Positions 35,161-44,370 are shown, numbered from the stretch's first letter. The stretch is DNA of 64,000 nt from Streptococcus ictaluri 707-05 (GCF_000188015.2 NZ_AEUX02000006.1:1-64000); one strand, 5' to 3'. A program made the numbers and translations. The notes: a model not told the origin generated them from the letters alone.

Positions 35161-35181
35161 GAAGCCTCCTGTTGAGGCTTC
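35161..35181 (+). promoter_or_regulatory. Stem-loop between E1beta and E2 genes
   Basis: GAAGCCTC (35161-35168) pairs perfectly with GAGGCTTC (35174-35181) around CTGTT. No T-run follows directly, so it is more likely an RNA-processing or stability element, or a partial terminator that sets the E1:E2 ratio, than a full stop. Confidence 0.5.
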
Positions 35182-35276
35182 CTTCATCATGTTTATTACC
35201 CTTAACTGTTTTTTTTCAATATTAGCATCCTTTAAGAGTGAAAGGCTGTTATGCAAGATTAGACGAAAGGAAAATT

Positions 35277-36689
35277 ATGGCTGTCGAAATTATTATGCCA
35301 AAGCTCGGTGTTGACATGCAAGAAGGCGAGATCATCGAGTGGAAAAAGCAAGAAGGTGACACCGTTAATGAAGGTGACATCCTCCTTGAAATTATGTCAG
35401 ACAAAACCAATATGGAACTTGAAGCAGAAGATTCAGGTGTCCTTTTAAAGATTCTTCGCCCTGCTGGTGACACTGTTCCTGTTACGGAAGTAATCGGCTA
35501 TATTGGTGCAGAAGGTGAGTCTGTTGATACAATTGCCTCAAGTAAAAAAACCACAGAAATTTCTGTTCCAGCGACTGCTGATGCCGGACCAGCTGTGGCA
35601 CCAAAAGAAGATGATTCAGCTCCTGCCGCAAAAGTGGCTGCAACTGCTATTCCTCAAGGTGAGGGTGGCAAAGTGCGTGCTACGCCAGCTGCTCGTAAAG
35701 CTGCTTCACAAATGGGTATCGAACTTGGATTGGTTCCAGGATCTGGTCCTAAAGGTCGTCTCCATAAAGATGATGTTGAAAACTTCAAGGGTCTTCAACC
35801 AAAAGCGTCACCACTTGCTCGTAAGATTGCTGAAGACAAGGGTATTGATTTAGCAACTATCGAGGGAACTGGATTCCGTGGCAAAGTCATGAAAGAAGAT
35901 ATCATGGCTAGTCTTAAAGCTTCTCAACCTGCTGAAGCCCAAGCACCAGTTGCTGCTAAAGAAGAACCAAAAGCAGAATTACCAGAAGGTGTTGAAATCA
36001 TTAAGATGTCTGCTATGCGTAAAGCTATTTCAAAAGGTATGACACATTCTTACCTAACAGCTCCTACCTTTACGCTTAACTATGAAATTGATATGACTGA
36101 GATGATGGCTCTTCGTAAAAAGCTTATTGATCCAATCATGGCAAAAACAGGCTTGAAAGTTAGCTTTACTGATTTGATCGGAATGGCTGTTGTTAAAACA
36201 TTAATGAAGCCAGAACATCGCTACTTGAATGCTTCACTCATCAACGACGCCAATGATATTGAACTTCATAAGTTTGTTAACATTGGTATTGCAGTTGGTC
36301 TTGATGATGGCTTGATTGTACCTGTTGTACATGGTGCAGAAAAGATGAGTCTTTCTGATTTTGTCTTGGCTTCAAAAGACGTTATCAAAAAAGCACAAGC
36401 TGGTAAATTGAAGGCGGCTGAGATGTCAGGTTCAACCTTCTCAATCACTAACTTGGGTATGTTTGGAACAAAAACGTTCAATCCAATCATTAACCAACCT
36501 AACTCAGCAATCTTAGGAATTGGCGCTACTTTCCAAACGCCAACTGTTGTTGATGGTGAGATTAAAATCCGTCCTATCATGGCAATGTGCTTGACTATTG
36601 ACCACCGCTTGGTTGATGGTATGAATGGGGCTAAATTTATGGTAGATCTTAAGAACTTGATGGAAAATCCATTTGAGCTTCTTATCTGA
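35277..36689 (+). CDS. pdhC: Dihydrolipoamide acetyltransferase E2 with two subunit-binding domains
   Basis: E2 is the core of the complex and transfers the acyl group from lipoate to coenzyme A. The 470-residue protein has an N-terminal lipoyl domain with the modified lysine in SDKTNMELE (about residue 42), a linker rich in A and P, two peripheral subunit-binding domains in tandem (about residues 125-165 with ATPAARKAA, and 172-212 with ASPLARKIA), another linker, and the catalytic domain ending in TIDHRLVDG (active-site histidine and aspartate). It starts at ATG 35277 after GAAAGGA. The lipoyl domain is nearly identical to that of the E3 gene. Two tandem binding domains are unusual, since one is standard. 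Confidence 0.9.
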   Translation: MAVEIIMPKLGVDMQEGEIIEWKKQEGDTVNEGDILLEIMSDKTNMELEAEDSGVLLKILRPAGDTVPVTEVIGYIGAEGESVDTIASSKKTTEISVPATADAGPAVAPKEDDSAPAAKVAATAIPQGEGGKVRATPAARKAASQMGIELGLVPGSGPKGRLHKDDVENFKGLQPKASPLARKIAEDKGIDLATIEGTGFRGKVMKEDIMASLKASQPAEAQAPVAAKEEPKAELPEGVEIIKMSAMRKAISKGMTHSYLTAPTFTLNYEIDMTEMMALRKKLIDPIMAKTGLKVSFTDLIGMAVVKTLMKPEHRYLNASLINDANDIELHKFVNIGIAVGLDDGLIVPVVHGAEKMSLSDFVLASKDVIKKAQAGKLKAAEMSGSTFSITNLGMFGTKTFNPIINQPNSAILGIGATFQTPTVVDGEIKIRPIMAMCLTIDHRLVDGMNGAKFMVDLKNLMENPFELLI

Positions 36690-36772
36690 TATAATAGACC
36701 TGTAAGACATTTAAAAATCGTTAACTCTACACATTATGCCTGATAGGCAGACTAGAAAGAAAGGAATAAAAA

Positions 36773-36810
36773 CCGATCAAAACAGTTTCTCTATAACTGT
36801 GAGTAATCGG
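36773..36810 (+). promoter_or_regulatory. Stem-loop in front of the E3 start codon
   Basis: CCGAT (36773-36777) pairs with ATCGG (36806-36810) and ACAGTT (36782-36787) with AACTGT (36795-36800). A strong GAAAGGA lies just before the hairpin, but the E3 ATG at 36827 is 16 bases after it with no ribosome binding site of its own. The structure may control or assist E3 translation. Confidence 0.45.
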
Positions 36811-36826
36811 CCTTGGTATCTAAAAT

Positions 36827-38587
36827 ATGGCTGTTGAAATTATTATGCCTAAACTTGGTGTTGACATGCAAGAAGGTGAAATCATCGAGTGGAAAAAACA
36901 AGAAGGTGACACTGTCAATGAAGGAGACATTCTTCTTGAAATCATGTCTGATAAAACAAACATGGAACTAGAAGCAGAAGATTCAGGTGTTCTTCTTAAA
37001 ATCACTCGTCAAGCTGGTGAAACTGTCCCTGTAACTGAAATTATTGGTTACATCGGTGCAGAAGGTGAAGTCATTGAAGAAGGTACAAAAGCAGGATCTG
37101 ATGTTGAAGTGAAACGTACAACAGAAGACCTAGAAGCGGCAGGACTTGAAGTTCCTAAAGCACCTTCTAAAGAAGCTGTAGTTGCACCTAAAGCTGCTCT
37201 TGCTGATGATGAATATGATATCATTGTCATTGGTGGTGGACCTGCTGGTTATTATGCTGCTATTCGTGGCGCTCAACTCGGTGGTAAAGTCGCTATTGTT
37301 GAAAAATCTGAATTTGGTGGTACTTGTTTGAACGTTGGATGTATTCCAACTAAAACTTACCTAAAAAATGCTGAAATCCTAGATGGCATCAAGATTGCTG
37401 CTGGTCGTGGTATCAACTTGGCTTCAACTAACTACACTATCGATATGGATAAAACAGTTGATTTCAAAAATACTGTTGTGAAGACATTGACAGGTGGTGT
37501 TCAAGGGCTTCTTAGAGCAAACAAAGTTACCATTTTCAATGGTCTTGGTCAAGTTAATCCAGATAAGACTGTTACAATTGGTTCACAAACCATCAAGGGA
37601 CGTAATGTCATTCTTGCTACAGGTTCTAAAGTATCACGTATCAATATCCCAGGAATTGATTCAAAACTTGTCTTAACTTCTGATGATATTCTTGATCTTC
37701 GTGAAATGCCTAAATCACTTGCTGTTATGGGTGGTGGTGTTGTTGGTATCGAGCTTGGTCTTGTATGGGCATCATATGGTGTTGACGTAACTGTTATTGA
37801 AATGGCTGACCGCATCATCCCAGCAATGGATAAAGAAGTGTCACTTGAACTTCAAAAAATCCTTTCTAAGAAAGGTATGAAGATCAAAACATCAGTCGGT
37901 GTTTCTGAAATCGTTGAAGCAAACAACCAATTAACATTGAAACTTAACAATGGTGAAGAAGTCGTTGCTGAAAAAGCTCTTCTTTCAATTGGTCGTGTGC
38001 CACAAATGAATGGACTTGAAAACCTTAACCTTGAAATGGAACGTAACCGTATCAAAGTTAATGACTATCAAGAAACATCAATTCCAGGAATCTACGCTCC
38101 AGGTGATGTGAACGGAACTAAGATGCTTGCTCACGCTGCTTACCGTATGGGTGAAGTTTCAGCTGAAAATGCTATGCATGGTAATGTTCGCAAAGCTAAC
38201 CTTAAATACACTCCAGCCGCAGTTTACACTCATCCAGAAGTGGCAATGGTTGGTTTGACTGAAGAGCAAGCTCGTGAACAATATGGTGATGTTTTAATTG
38301 GTAAAAATAGCTTTACTGGCAATGGACGTGCTATCGCTTCAAATGAAGCACATGGTTTTGTTAAAGTTATTGCTGATGCGAAATACCATGAAATCCTTGG
38401 TGTACACATCATTGGTCCATCTGCTGCTGAAATGATTAATGAAGCAGCTACTATTATGGAATCTGAATTAACCGTTGATGAATTACTTCTTTCTATTCAC
38501 GGTCATCCAACTTTCTCAGAAGTGATGTACGAAGCTTTTGCAGATGTTCTTGGTGAAGCTATCCATAACCCACCAAAACGTAAATAA
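36827..38587 (+). CDS. pdhD: Dihydrolipoamide dehydrogenase E3 with N-terminal lipoyl domain
   Basis: E3 reoxidises dihydrolipoamide and makes NADH. The 586-residue protein starts with a lipoyl domain (residues 1-80, lysine in SDKTNMELE) followed by a linker and a full E3: FAD motif IGGGPAGYYAA (about residue 136), redox disulfide GGTCLNVGCIPTK, NAD motif MGGGVVGIELG, and the C-terminal HGHPTFSE histidine-glutamate pair. An E3 with its own lipoyl domain is known from streptococcal complexes. The start is ATG 36827, with no good ribosome binding site directly upstream. It ends the operon at a strong terminator. Confidence 0.92.
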   Translation: MAVEIIMPKLGVDMQEGEIIEWKKQEGDTVNEGDILLEIMSDKTNMELEAEDSGVLLKITRQAGETVPVTEIIGYIGAEGEVIEEGTKAGSDVEVKRTTEDLEAAGLEVPKAPSKEAVVAPKAALADDEYDIIVIGGGPAGYYAAIRGAQLGGKVAIVEKSEFGGTCLNVGCIPTKTYLKNAEILDGIKIAAGRGINLASTNYTIDMDKTVDFKNTVVKTLTGGVQGLLRANKVTIFNGLGQVNPDKTVTIGSQTIKGRNVILATGSKVSRINIPGIDSKLVLTSDDILDLREMPKSLAVMGGGVVGIELGLVWASYGVDVTVIEMADRIIPAMDKEVSLELQKILSKKGMKIKTSVGVSEIVEANNQLTLKLNNGEEVVAEKALLSIGRVPQMNGLENLNLEMERNRIKVNDYQETSIPGIYAPGDVNGTKMLAHAAYRMGEVSAENAMHGNVRKANLKYTPAAVYTHPEVAMVGLTEEQAREQYGDVLIGKNSFTGNGRAIASNEAHGFVKVIADAKYHEILGVHIIGPSAAEMINEAATIMESELTVDELLLSIHGHPTFSEVMYEAFADVLGEAIHNPPKRK

Positions 38588-38592
38588 TATCA

Positions 38593-38616
38593 AAAAAGAC
38601 CGAAAGGTCTTTTTTT
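38593..38616 (+). terminator. Terminator of the dehydrogenase operon
   Basis: AAAAAGACC (38593-38601) pairs with GGTCTTTTT (38606-38614) around a GAAA-like loop, followed by further T. Confidence 0.88.
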
Positions 38617-38744
38617 GACGCTCTAATTCTAATCTTAACTTATCATTTTATTACAAAGAGAGATTTATTATCAACAATTTTTTTAAAGTTATTTTTTCTA
38701 AAAATGAATGCATAATTTGTAATTATAATGCATAATATAATAAA

Positions 38745-38795
38745 ATAAGAGTTATATAAATAACAAAATAAAAATATTATTTATACAACTCTTAT
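38745..38795 (+). repeat. 19-base inverted repeat upstream of the nga promoter
   Basis: ATAAGAGTTATATAAATAA (38745-38763) and its reverse complement (38777-38795) match in 18 of 19 positions around a 13-base loop. The surrounding 250 bases are extremely AT-rich. It lies about 40 bases before the -35 box of nga. It could be a terminator remnant, a regulator site or a trace of insertion. Confidence 0.65.
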
Positions 38796-38834
38796 TTGCT
38801 ACGATAAAATTAATAAAAAATTAATAAATCGGTG

Positions 38835-38863
38835 TTGACAAAGAGTGAACGTTAATATATGTT
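38835..38863 (+). promoter_or_regulatory. Promoter of the nga-ifs-slo operon
   Basis: TTGACA (38835-38840, perfect), 17 bases, TATGTT (38858-38863), then AT-rich sequence to the nga start. Arrangement and sequence resemble the nga promoter of S. pyogenes, where single-base changes in the spacer change toxin output. ATTARA-like motifs, the type bound by CovR, are frequent around it but not diagnostic in such AT-rich DNA. Confidence 0.75.
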
Positions 38864-38893
38864 TTAATTAAAATATAATATAAGGTGGTTTAT

Positions 38894-40237
38894 ATGAGGG
38901 ATAGTAAATTATCATTAATGAATAAGCTCTTAAAAGCAAGTACTGTTATTGCTTTAGCGGGAACAATAGGCAGTGGCTTCTTGATTGATCATACGACTTA
39001 TACAGTCAGCGATAATGATGGTAAAAAAAGTGCTGTCAAGTACGAGTCCACAAAGGTAATGGAAGCCAATGCCACTTCTAACAAAGAAGATAATCATATC
39101 ATGCATACGTTAGATAGTGCGATGCACACAAGTTGGGAAGAAAACTCTCCGGGTGGTGGCGTAGGAGAAGTTCTCTCATACAAATTTGATTCTCCGATGC
39201 ATATTGGTAGGGTCTTAATTGCTAATGGGGATGTTTCTAGTAAGGAAAATTTTTACAAGAAAAATCGCATTGCCAAAGCAGACGTCAAATACTACAATGG
39301 TGATAAACTGGTTCTCTTCCAAAAAGTCGAATTAGGGGATACTTATACAAAGAAACCACATCACATCGAGCTTGAGAAAAAATTAGATGTGGATCGCATT
39401 GATATTGAAATCACAGAAGTTCATCAAGGTGAAAATAGTGATATTTTAGCCGTATCAGAAGTGACCTTTGGTAATTTAGAAAGAGATACTTTTGAAAAAG
39501 CCTTCAAAAAACGCCGTGAAAATTGGGTCACACCTAAAAAAGCTGATGAGTTCATCAAAACTGCCGACAAATATGCCGATAAAGCTATTCAGATGAATGC
39601 GGTAGCCTCAAGAGCTGAATATTATAGAATGTACGTCAGTCGCAAGTACACATATGGTAAAGATTTTCTAGAAAAATTAAAAGAGATTTACAAAGCAAGC
39701 GGTGCTTCTCATATAACCAGTAAAAAAGATTTGATGGCAGCCTTTGATAATCCCCAAAGAAAATTCACAATCGGAAGACAGGAAAATGGCCTTTTTGTTA
39801 CAAGTTTTGCTGAAGATATGGCCTTACTTTTCAACGATAAAGGACAACTAAAACCAGTTGATAAAATTACAGAAGCAAAAGGTGTTGAAGATGGCAAATA
39901 TAATGATGGTGTCTATCAATACGAATTTGACTCTGAGTTAACTAAGAATATTGATAAATTAGGTTACATCAGAACAGCAAGTGGTGATACTCCTGGAGCC
40001 AGCTCACTTAATATACCAGGCTGTCAAACTTGGGCAGGTGAACACATTGAAAACTCTGAAAGTGAGCTAATCTTCCCATCAGTTGATGTTAAAGGATTAA
40101 AATCAAAAGCTGTTTTAGCAGAAATCGATGCTAAAGGCTATTTTGAAATTATTGATCCTACCTTAGTTGGTCCTGGTGGTGAACATAAGAAAGTAACAGG
40201 ACGTTTCAAGATTAAGAAGATGCAAGATAGAAAGTAG
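38894..40237 (+). CDS. nga: Secreted NAD glycohydrolase (SPN/NADase toxin)
   Basis: The toxin is secreted, enters host cells with the help of streptolysin O and destroys cytosolic NAD. The 447-residue protein has a signal peptide (about residues 1-37, with VIALAGTIGSGFLID), a translocation domain of jelly-roll type (about 38-190) and a C-terminal catalytic domain. The acidic SESELIFPS segment (about residue 387) contains the glutamate corresponding to catalytic E391 of the S. pyogenes enzyme. It starts at ATG 38894 after AAGGTGG. The immunity gene ifs follows seven bases later. Intact and probably active. Confidence 0.92.
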   Translation: MRDSKLSLMNKLLKASTVIALAGTIGSGFLIDHTTYTVSDNDGKKSAVKYESTKVMEANATSNKEDNHIMHTLDSAMHTSWEENSPGGGVGEVLSYKFDSPMHIGRVLIANGDVSSKENFYKKNRIAKADVKYYNGDKLVLFQKVELGDTYTKKPHHIELEKKLDVDRIDIEITEVHQGENSDILAVSEVTFGNLERDTFEKAFKKRRENWVTPKKADEFIKTADKYADKAIQMNAVASRAEYYRMYVSRKYTYGKDFLEKLKEIYKASGASHITSKKDLMAAFDNPQRKFTIGRQENGLFVTSFAEDMALLFNDKGQLKPVDKITEAKGVEDGKYNDGVYQYEFDSELTKNIDKLGYIRTASGDTPGASSLNIPGCQTWAGEHIENSESELIFPSVDVKGLKSKAVLAEIDAKGYFEIIDPTLVGPGGEHKKVTGRFKIKKMQDRK

Positions 40238-40243
40238 GCAAGG

Positions 40244-40729
40244 ATGTATAAAATACCAAAAGGCTTAGAAGATTACCAAAAAATCTTCCAAGAAGAGCGA
40301 TCTCTTAAAGAGTTTATCACCTTTTTCATCGGTAAAGACAAGAATTACCGGATCACAAAGCGTGATTCTTACATGGGAGATATTTCAGATCCAGAAGTGA
40401 TTTTAGAATACAGCATTTATCCTCTTTACATAAAAGGTAAAACCCAACTAAAAGAAAAGGTTGAAGAAGCTTTGTTAGAAATGTCAAAAAGTGGTAAAGC
40501 CTTGTACATTTATCAAGTGGTTCAGTTTATTAATGGCGAAAACATGCTGCTGAATTATTACGAGGAGTTGCCATTTTACTTGAATCGCGATCAGATTTTG
40601 TCACATGTCAAACAGGCTTTAGCTGATGATCATATTCGACAAGAAATGAAAACATACAAGACGGGTGAATTTGCTCATTATAAAGATACTATGCTGGATA
40701 TGGTTGAAAGAATCATGGATACATTTTAG
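40244..40729 (+). CDS. ifs: Immunity factor for the NADase (IFS)
   Basis: The 161-residue cytoplasmic protein binds the NADase active site and protects the producing cell. It is recognised by its place between nga and slo, its length and its acidic, helical make-up (MYKIPKGLEDYQKIFQEERS). The start at ATG 40244 follows GCAAGGATG-type sequence seven bases after nga. An intact ifs is expected wherever an active nga is kept, since the toxin is lethal without it. slo follows after 23 bases. Confidence 0.88.
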   Translation: MYKIPKGLEDYQKIFQEERSLKEFITFFIGKDKNYRITKRDSYMGDISDPEVILEYSIYPLYIKGKTQLKEKVEEALLEMSKSGKALYIYQVVQFINGENMLLNYYEELPFYLNRDQILSHVKQALADDHIRQEMKTYKTGEFAHYKDTMLDMVERIMDTF

Positions 40730-40752
40730 GATAATAAAAAGGTATAAAAAAT

Positions 40753-42457
40753 ATGTCTAAAAATACATTTAAAAAATATAGTCGCATTGCTGCTCTCTTG
40801 TCAGCTGCTCTTATTGCTTGTAGTATAGCAACTGCTAATGCTGAATCAAACAAGCCAGCTAGCCCAAGTAATAATACTGAAAATACAAATACAGGTGACA
40901 TCACTATTAATGATACTACCATCAATACAGCTGGTGATGATGACAAAATGGAGAAAATGCTTAACTCTGATAAGATGATTAAGATTACTCCAAAAGAAGT
41001 ACCTTTAGAAGGAGTTGAGCAAGAAGATCAGAAAAAATCAAGTGAAGTTGATCATTCAAAAGAGCTCAGTGAGGGCATTTACGGATTAAACTATAATGAA
41101 ATTGAAGTTCTTGCTAAAAATGGTGAGACCATTGAAAACTTTATTCCTAAAGAGGGTGTCAAAAAGGCAGATAAATTTATTGTTATTGAAAGAAAGAAAA
41201 AGAATATCAATACTACACCTGTAGATATCTCAATTATTGACTCTGTAACGGATAGAACCTATCCAGCTGCTCTTCAATTGGCAAATAAAAACTTTACAGA
41301 AAATAAACCGGACACTATTGTGGCCAAGCGTCAACCTCAAAAAATTCATATTGATTTACCGGGTATGGGAGAAGAAGCAACTATTGAGGTAGAAAATCCC
41401 ACATATGCTAATGTTTCATCTGCTATTGATGAGCTTGTCAACCAATGGCATGATAATTTTTCAGGAGGAAATACCCTTCCTGCAAGAACGCAGTATACAG
41501 AATCAATGGTTTATTCAAAATCTCAAATTGAGGCTGCCTTGAACGTGAATAGTAAAATCTTAGACGGAACTCTTGGAATTGACTTTAATTCCATTTCAAA
41601 AGGTGAGAAAAAAGTGATGATTGCGGCATATAAACAAATTTTTTATACCGTATCAGCTAATCTCCCTAATGATCCATCAGATGTTTTTGACAAATCAGTT
41701 ACCTTTAACGAATTGAAACGAAAAGGGGTTAGCAACGAAGCCCCACCATTGTTTGTAAGTAATGTCGCCTATGGTCGTACCGTTTTCGTTAAGTTAGAAA
41801 CTAATTCTAAAAGCGATGATGTTGAAGCAGCATTCAGTGCTGCATTAAAAGGAACTGATGTTAAGAGCAAGGGGAAATATTCTGACATCTTAGATAACAG
41901 TTCATTCACAGCTGTTGTTCTTAGGAGGAGACGCTTCTGAACATAATAAAGTGGTGACTAAGGACTTTGATGTCATTCGAAATGTCATTAAAGACAATGC
42001 TGCTTTTGGTAGAAAAAATCCTGCTTATCCAATTTCTTACACCAGTGTTTTCTTAAAAAATAATAAAATTGCTGGTGTCAATAATAGAAGTGAATATGTA
42101 GAAACTACCTCAACTGAATATACAAGTGGGAAAATTAATCTCTCTCACCGTGGTGGCTACGTTGCCCAATACGAAATTCTATGGGATGAAGTCAACTATG
42201 ATGATAAAGGAAAAGAAATTATTACTCCAAGATACTGGGGAGATAACTGGTACAGTAAAACTTCTCCGTTTAATACGGTTATCCCACTGGGAGCCAATAC
42301 ACGAAATATTCGTATCATGGCAAGGGAATGTACAGGATTAGCCTGGGAATGGTGGCGTAAAGTTTTGGATGAACGCGATGTCAAATTAGCCAAAGAGATT
42401 AATGTAGAGATTGGTGGTTCAACTTTAAGTCCATACGGTAGCATTACTTATAAGTAA
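40753..42457 (+). pseudogene. slo: Streptolysin O, frameshifted before the membrane-binding domain
   Basis: Streptolysin O is a cholesterol-dependent cytolysin that forms large pores and helps NADase enter cells. A signal peptide (about residues 1-33, ending at ANA) and domains 1 to 3 are readable to residue 389. One extra base near 41920 (GTT C TTA GGA) then leads to LRRRRF and a TGA at 41938-41940. The continuing frame encodes the rest, including the undecapeptide [11 protein letters not shown] (about 42327-42359) and the C-terminus SPYGSITYK at 42457. With the base removed the protein would have 567 residues, normal for the family. The shortened product lacks domain 4 and should not bind cholesterol membranes. 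Confidence 0.9.
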
Positions 42458-42467
42458 TGACTTATTG

Positions 42468-42501
42468 AAAAGTTGCCTTTCTTTTTAGAAGACAACTTTT
42501 T
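42468..42501 (+). terminator. Terminator of the toxin operon
   Basis: AAAAGTTG (42468-42475) pairs with CAACTTTT (42493-42500), with CTTTCT/AGAAG pairing inside, followed by a short T-run. Confidence 0.6.
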
Positions 42502-42615
42502 AGTGTTTTAACAGGTTTAACTGTCTCATGCAGGTTTCAAATTAAATAAAATAATCGCCAGAAATGACATAATTTGTTATGATAAAGTGAAATGATTTTC
42601 TTAAAGGAGATAGAA

Positions 42616-43605
42616 ATGAAATACATCGTTAACAAAAGTCATCATCCAGCTTTTAATATTGCTTTAGAAGCTTATGCTTTTAGAGAACTTGTGGACGAGG
42701 ATGAACTATTTATTCTTTGGATTAATGAACCAGCCATTATTATTGGAAAGCATCAAAATACTATTCAAGAAATCAATAAAGAATATATTGATCAACACGG
42801 TATTCACGTGGTACGTCGTCTTTCAGGTGGTGGTGCGGTTTACCATGATTTAAATAACCTTAACTATACGATTATTTCAAACAAAACAACAGAAGGGGCT
42901 TTTGACTTTAAGACCTTTTCACAACCAGTGATTGAAACCCTGGCTGATTTAGGGGTGAAGGCTGACTTTACTGGTCGAAATGATTTGGAGATCAATGGCA
43001 AGAAAATCTGTGGTAATGCTCAAGCCTACTATAAAGGACGAATGATGCACCATGGTTGCCTGCTTTTTGATGTCGATATGACTGTTCTTGGCGACGCCTT
43101 AAAAGTAAGTAAAGACAAAATTGAGTCTAAGGGTGTTAAATCTGTTCGAGCACGTGTGACTAATATCCTTGATGAACTCCCTGAAAAAATTACAGTTGAA
43201 GAGTTTTCAGATAAGATTTTAGCTAAAATGAAAGAAACTTATCCTGAAATGACAGAGTATGTCTTGTCTGAGGATGAATTGGCGAAAATTCAAGAATCTG
43301 CTGACCAACAATTTGGTAACTGGGATTGGACATATGGTAAAGCGCCAGAATATACCATTGAACGCAACGTGCGCTATGCGGCTGGTAAAGTTTCTACCTT
43401 CGCTAACGTGGACAATTCTATCATTAAAAACCTTAAAATCTATGGTGATTTCTTTGGAATCAAAGATGTTCAAGATATTGAAAATTTACTTGTTGGTGCT
43501 AAATATGATTATGCTCATGTTCTTGAACGCTTAAAAACCATTGATACGACGCAATATTTTTTACGTATGACTGTTGAAGAAGTCGCTAAAGCTATTGTGG
43601 CTTAG
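42616..43605 (+). CDS. lplA: Lipoate-protein ligase A
   Basis: LplA activates lipoate with ATP and attaches it to lipoyl-domain lysines, here those of the nearby E2 and E3 proteins. The 329-residue protein has the family motifs RRLSGGGAVYHD (about residue 72), NDLEINGKKICGNAQAYY (about 121) and the C-terminal accessory domain. It starts at ATG 42616 after AAAGGAG; an upstream ATG at 42592 precedes that site and is rejected. In this genome the toxin cluster separates it from the dehydrogenase operon it serves. Confidence 0.92.
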   Translation: MKYIVNKSHHPAFNIALEAYAFRELVDEDELFILWINEPAIIIGKHQNTIQEINKEYIDQHGIHVVRRLSGGGAVYHDLNNLNYTIISNKTTEGAFDFKTFSQPVIETLADLGVKADFTGRNDLEINGKKICGNAQAYYKGRMMHHGCLLFDVDMTVLGDALKVSKDKIESKGVKSVRARVTNILDELPEKITVEEFSDKILAKMKETYPEMTEYVLSEDELAKIQESADQQFGNWDWTYGKAPEYTIERNVRYAAGKVSTFANVDNSIIKNLKIYGDFFGIKDVQDIENLLVGAKYDYAHVLERLKTIDTTQYFLRMTVEEVAKAIVA

Positions 43606-43642
43606 GCACTTATTTCAAAAGAGTAAGTAGCGGGGGATTGTG

Positions 43643-44368
43643 ATGTTTTTAAAAGGTTTTCGACTTTCTGATAAGCTTGACTGTGAAACTTATATTCAAG
43701 ACTTAGCCTTTGTCAGATTCCTACAAGAAAAGGGGCAGCTTGAATTGAATGCTCCGATTACTTTTTTGGTTGGTGAAAATGGCACAGGGAAATCCAGTCT
43801 TTTAGAAGCGATTGCTCTGATGTTAGGGATTAATGTCGAAGGTGGTTCAAAAGATTTTCAATTTAAGAGTCATGAAACGCATTCAAGCTTTGGAGATTAT
43901 TTGATCTCCCTTCGCGTCGATTATCCCAAAGATTATTTCTTTTTAAGAGCAGAAAGTTTTTATAATGTCTCAACCTATCTAGAAGCAGTGAACAGTCCAA
44001 ATTCTTTTTCTTACTATGGCGGTAAATCTCTTCACAAACAATCTCATGGTGAAGCATTTCTTAATTTAGTTAAGTACCGTTTTCAGTCAGAAGGTTTCTA
44101 TCTTTTGGATGAGCCTGAAGCGGCTTTGTCACCGTCTCGCTTACTAGCATTGATGGTTTTGATAAATGATTTAGCGAAACAAGGAGCTCAGTTTATTATT
44201 GCGACCCATTCACCAATGCTCATGACCTTACCTAATTCCGAGATCTTTTTATTCACAAAAGATCATATAAGGCTTAGTTCTTATGACCAAACAGAACATT
44301 TTCAATTAACCAAACAATTTATGGAAGATCCTGAGCGAATGCTTAACTATCTTTTGAAAGAAGACTAA
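43643..44368 (+). CDS. AAA-type ATPase of the RecF/SMC-like group, function unknown
   Basis: The 241-residue single-domain ATPase has Walker A VGENGTGKSSLLEAIA (about residue 40), a short insert, a shortened signature HGEAFLNL (about 136) and Walker B YLLDEPEAALSP (about 153) followed by FIIATHSPMLM. Such stand-alone proteins are widespread in Firmicutes; the cellular role is not established. It starts at ATG 43643 after GGGGGA; a GTG at 43640 is too close to it. A bidirectional terminator separates it from gatD. Confidence 0.8.
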   Translation: MFLKGFRLSDKLDCETYIQDLAFVRFLQEKGQLELNAPITFLVGENGTGKSSLLEAIALMLGINVEGGSKDFQFKSHETHSSFGDYLISLRVDYPKDYFFLRAESFYNVSTYLEAVNSPNSFSYYGGKSLHKQSHGEAFLNLVKYRFQSEGFYLLDEPEAALSPSRLLALMVLINDLAKQGAQFIIATHSPMLMTLPNSEIFLFTKDHIRLSSYDQTEHFQLTKQFMEDPERMLNYLLKED

Positions 44369-44370
44369 CT

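Noticed and set aside
41905..41945. Programmed frameshifting in slo
   Set aside because: The CTT AGG context has no known slip mechanism toward the required frame, and streptolysin O is normally encoded in one frame.
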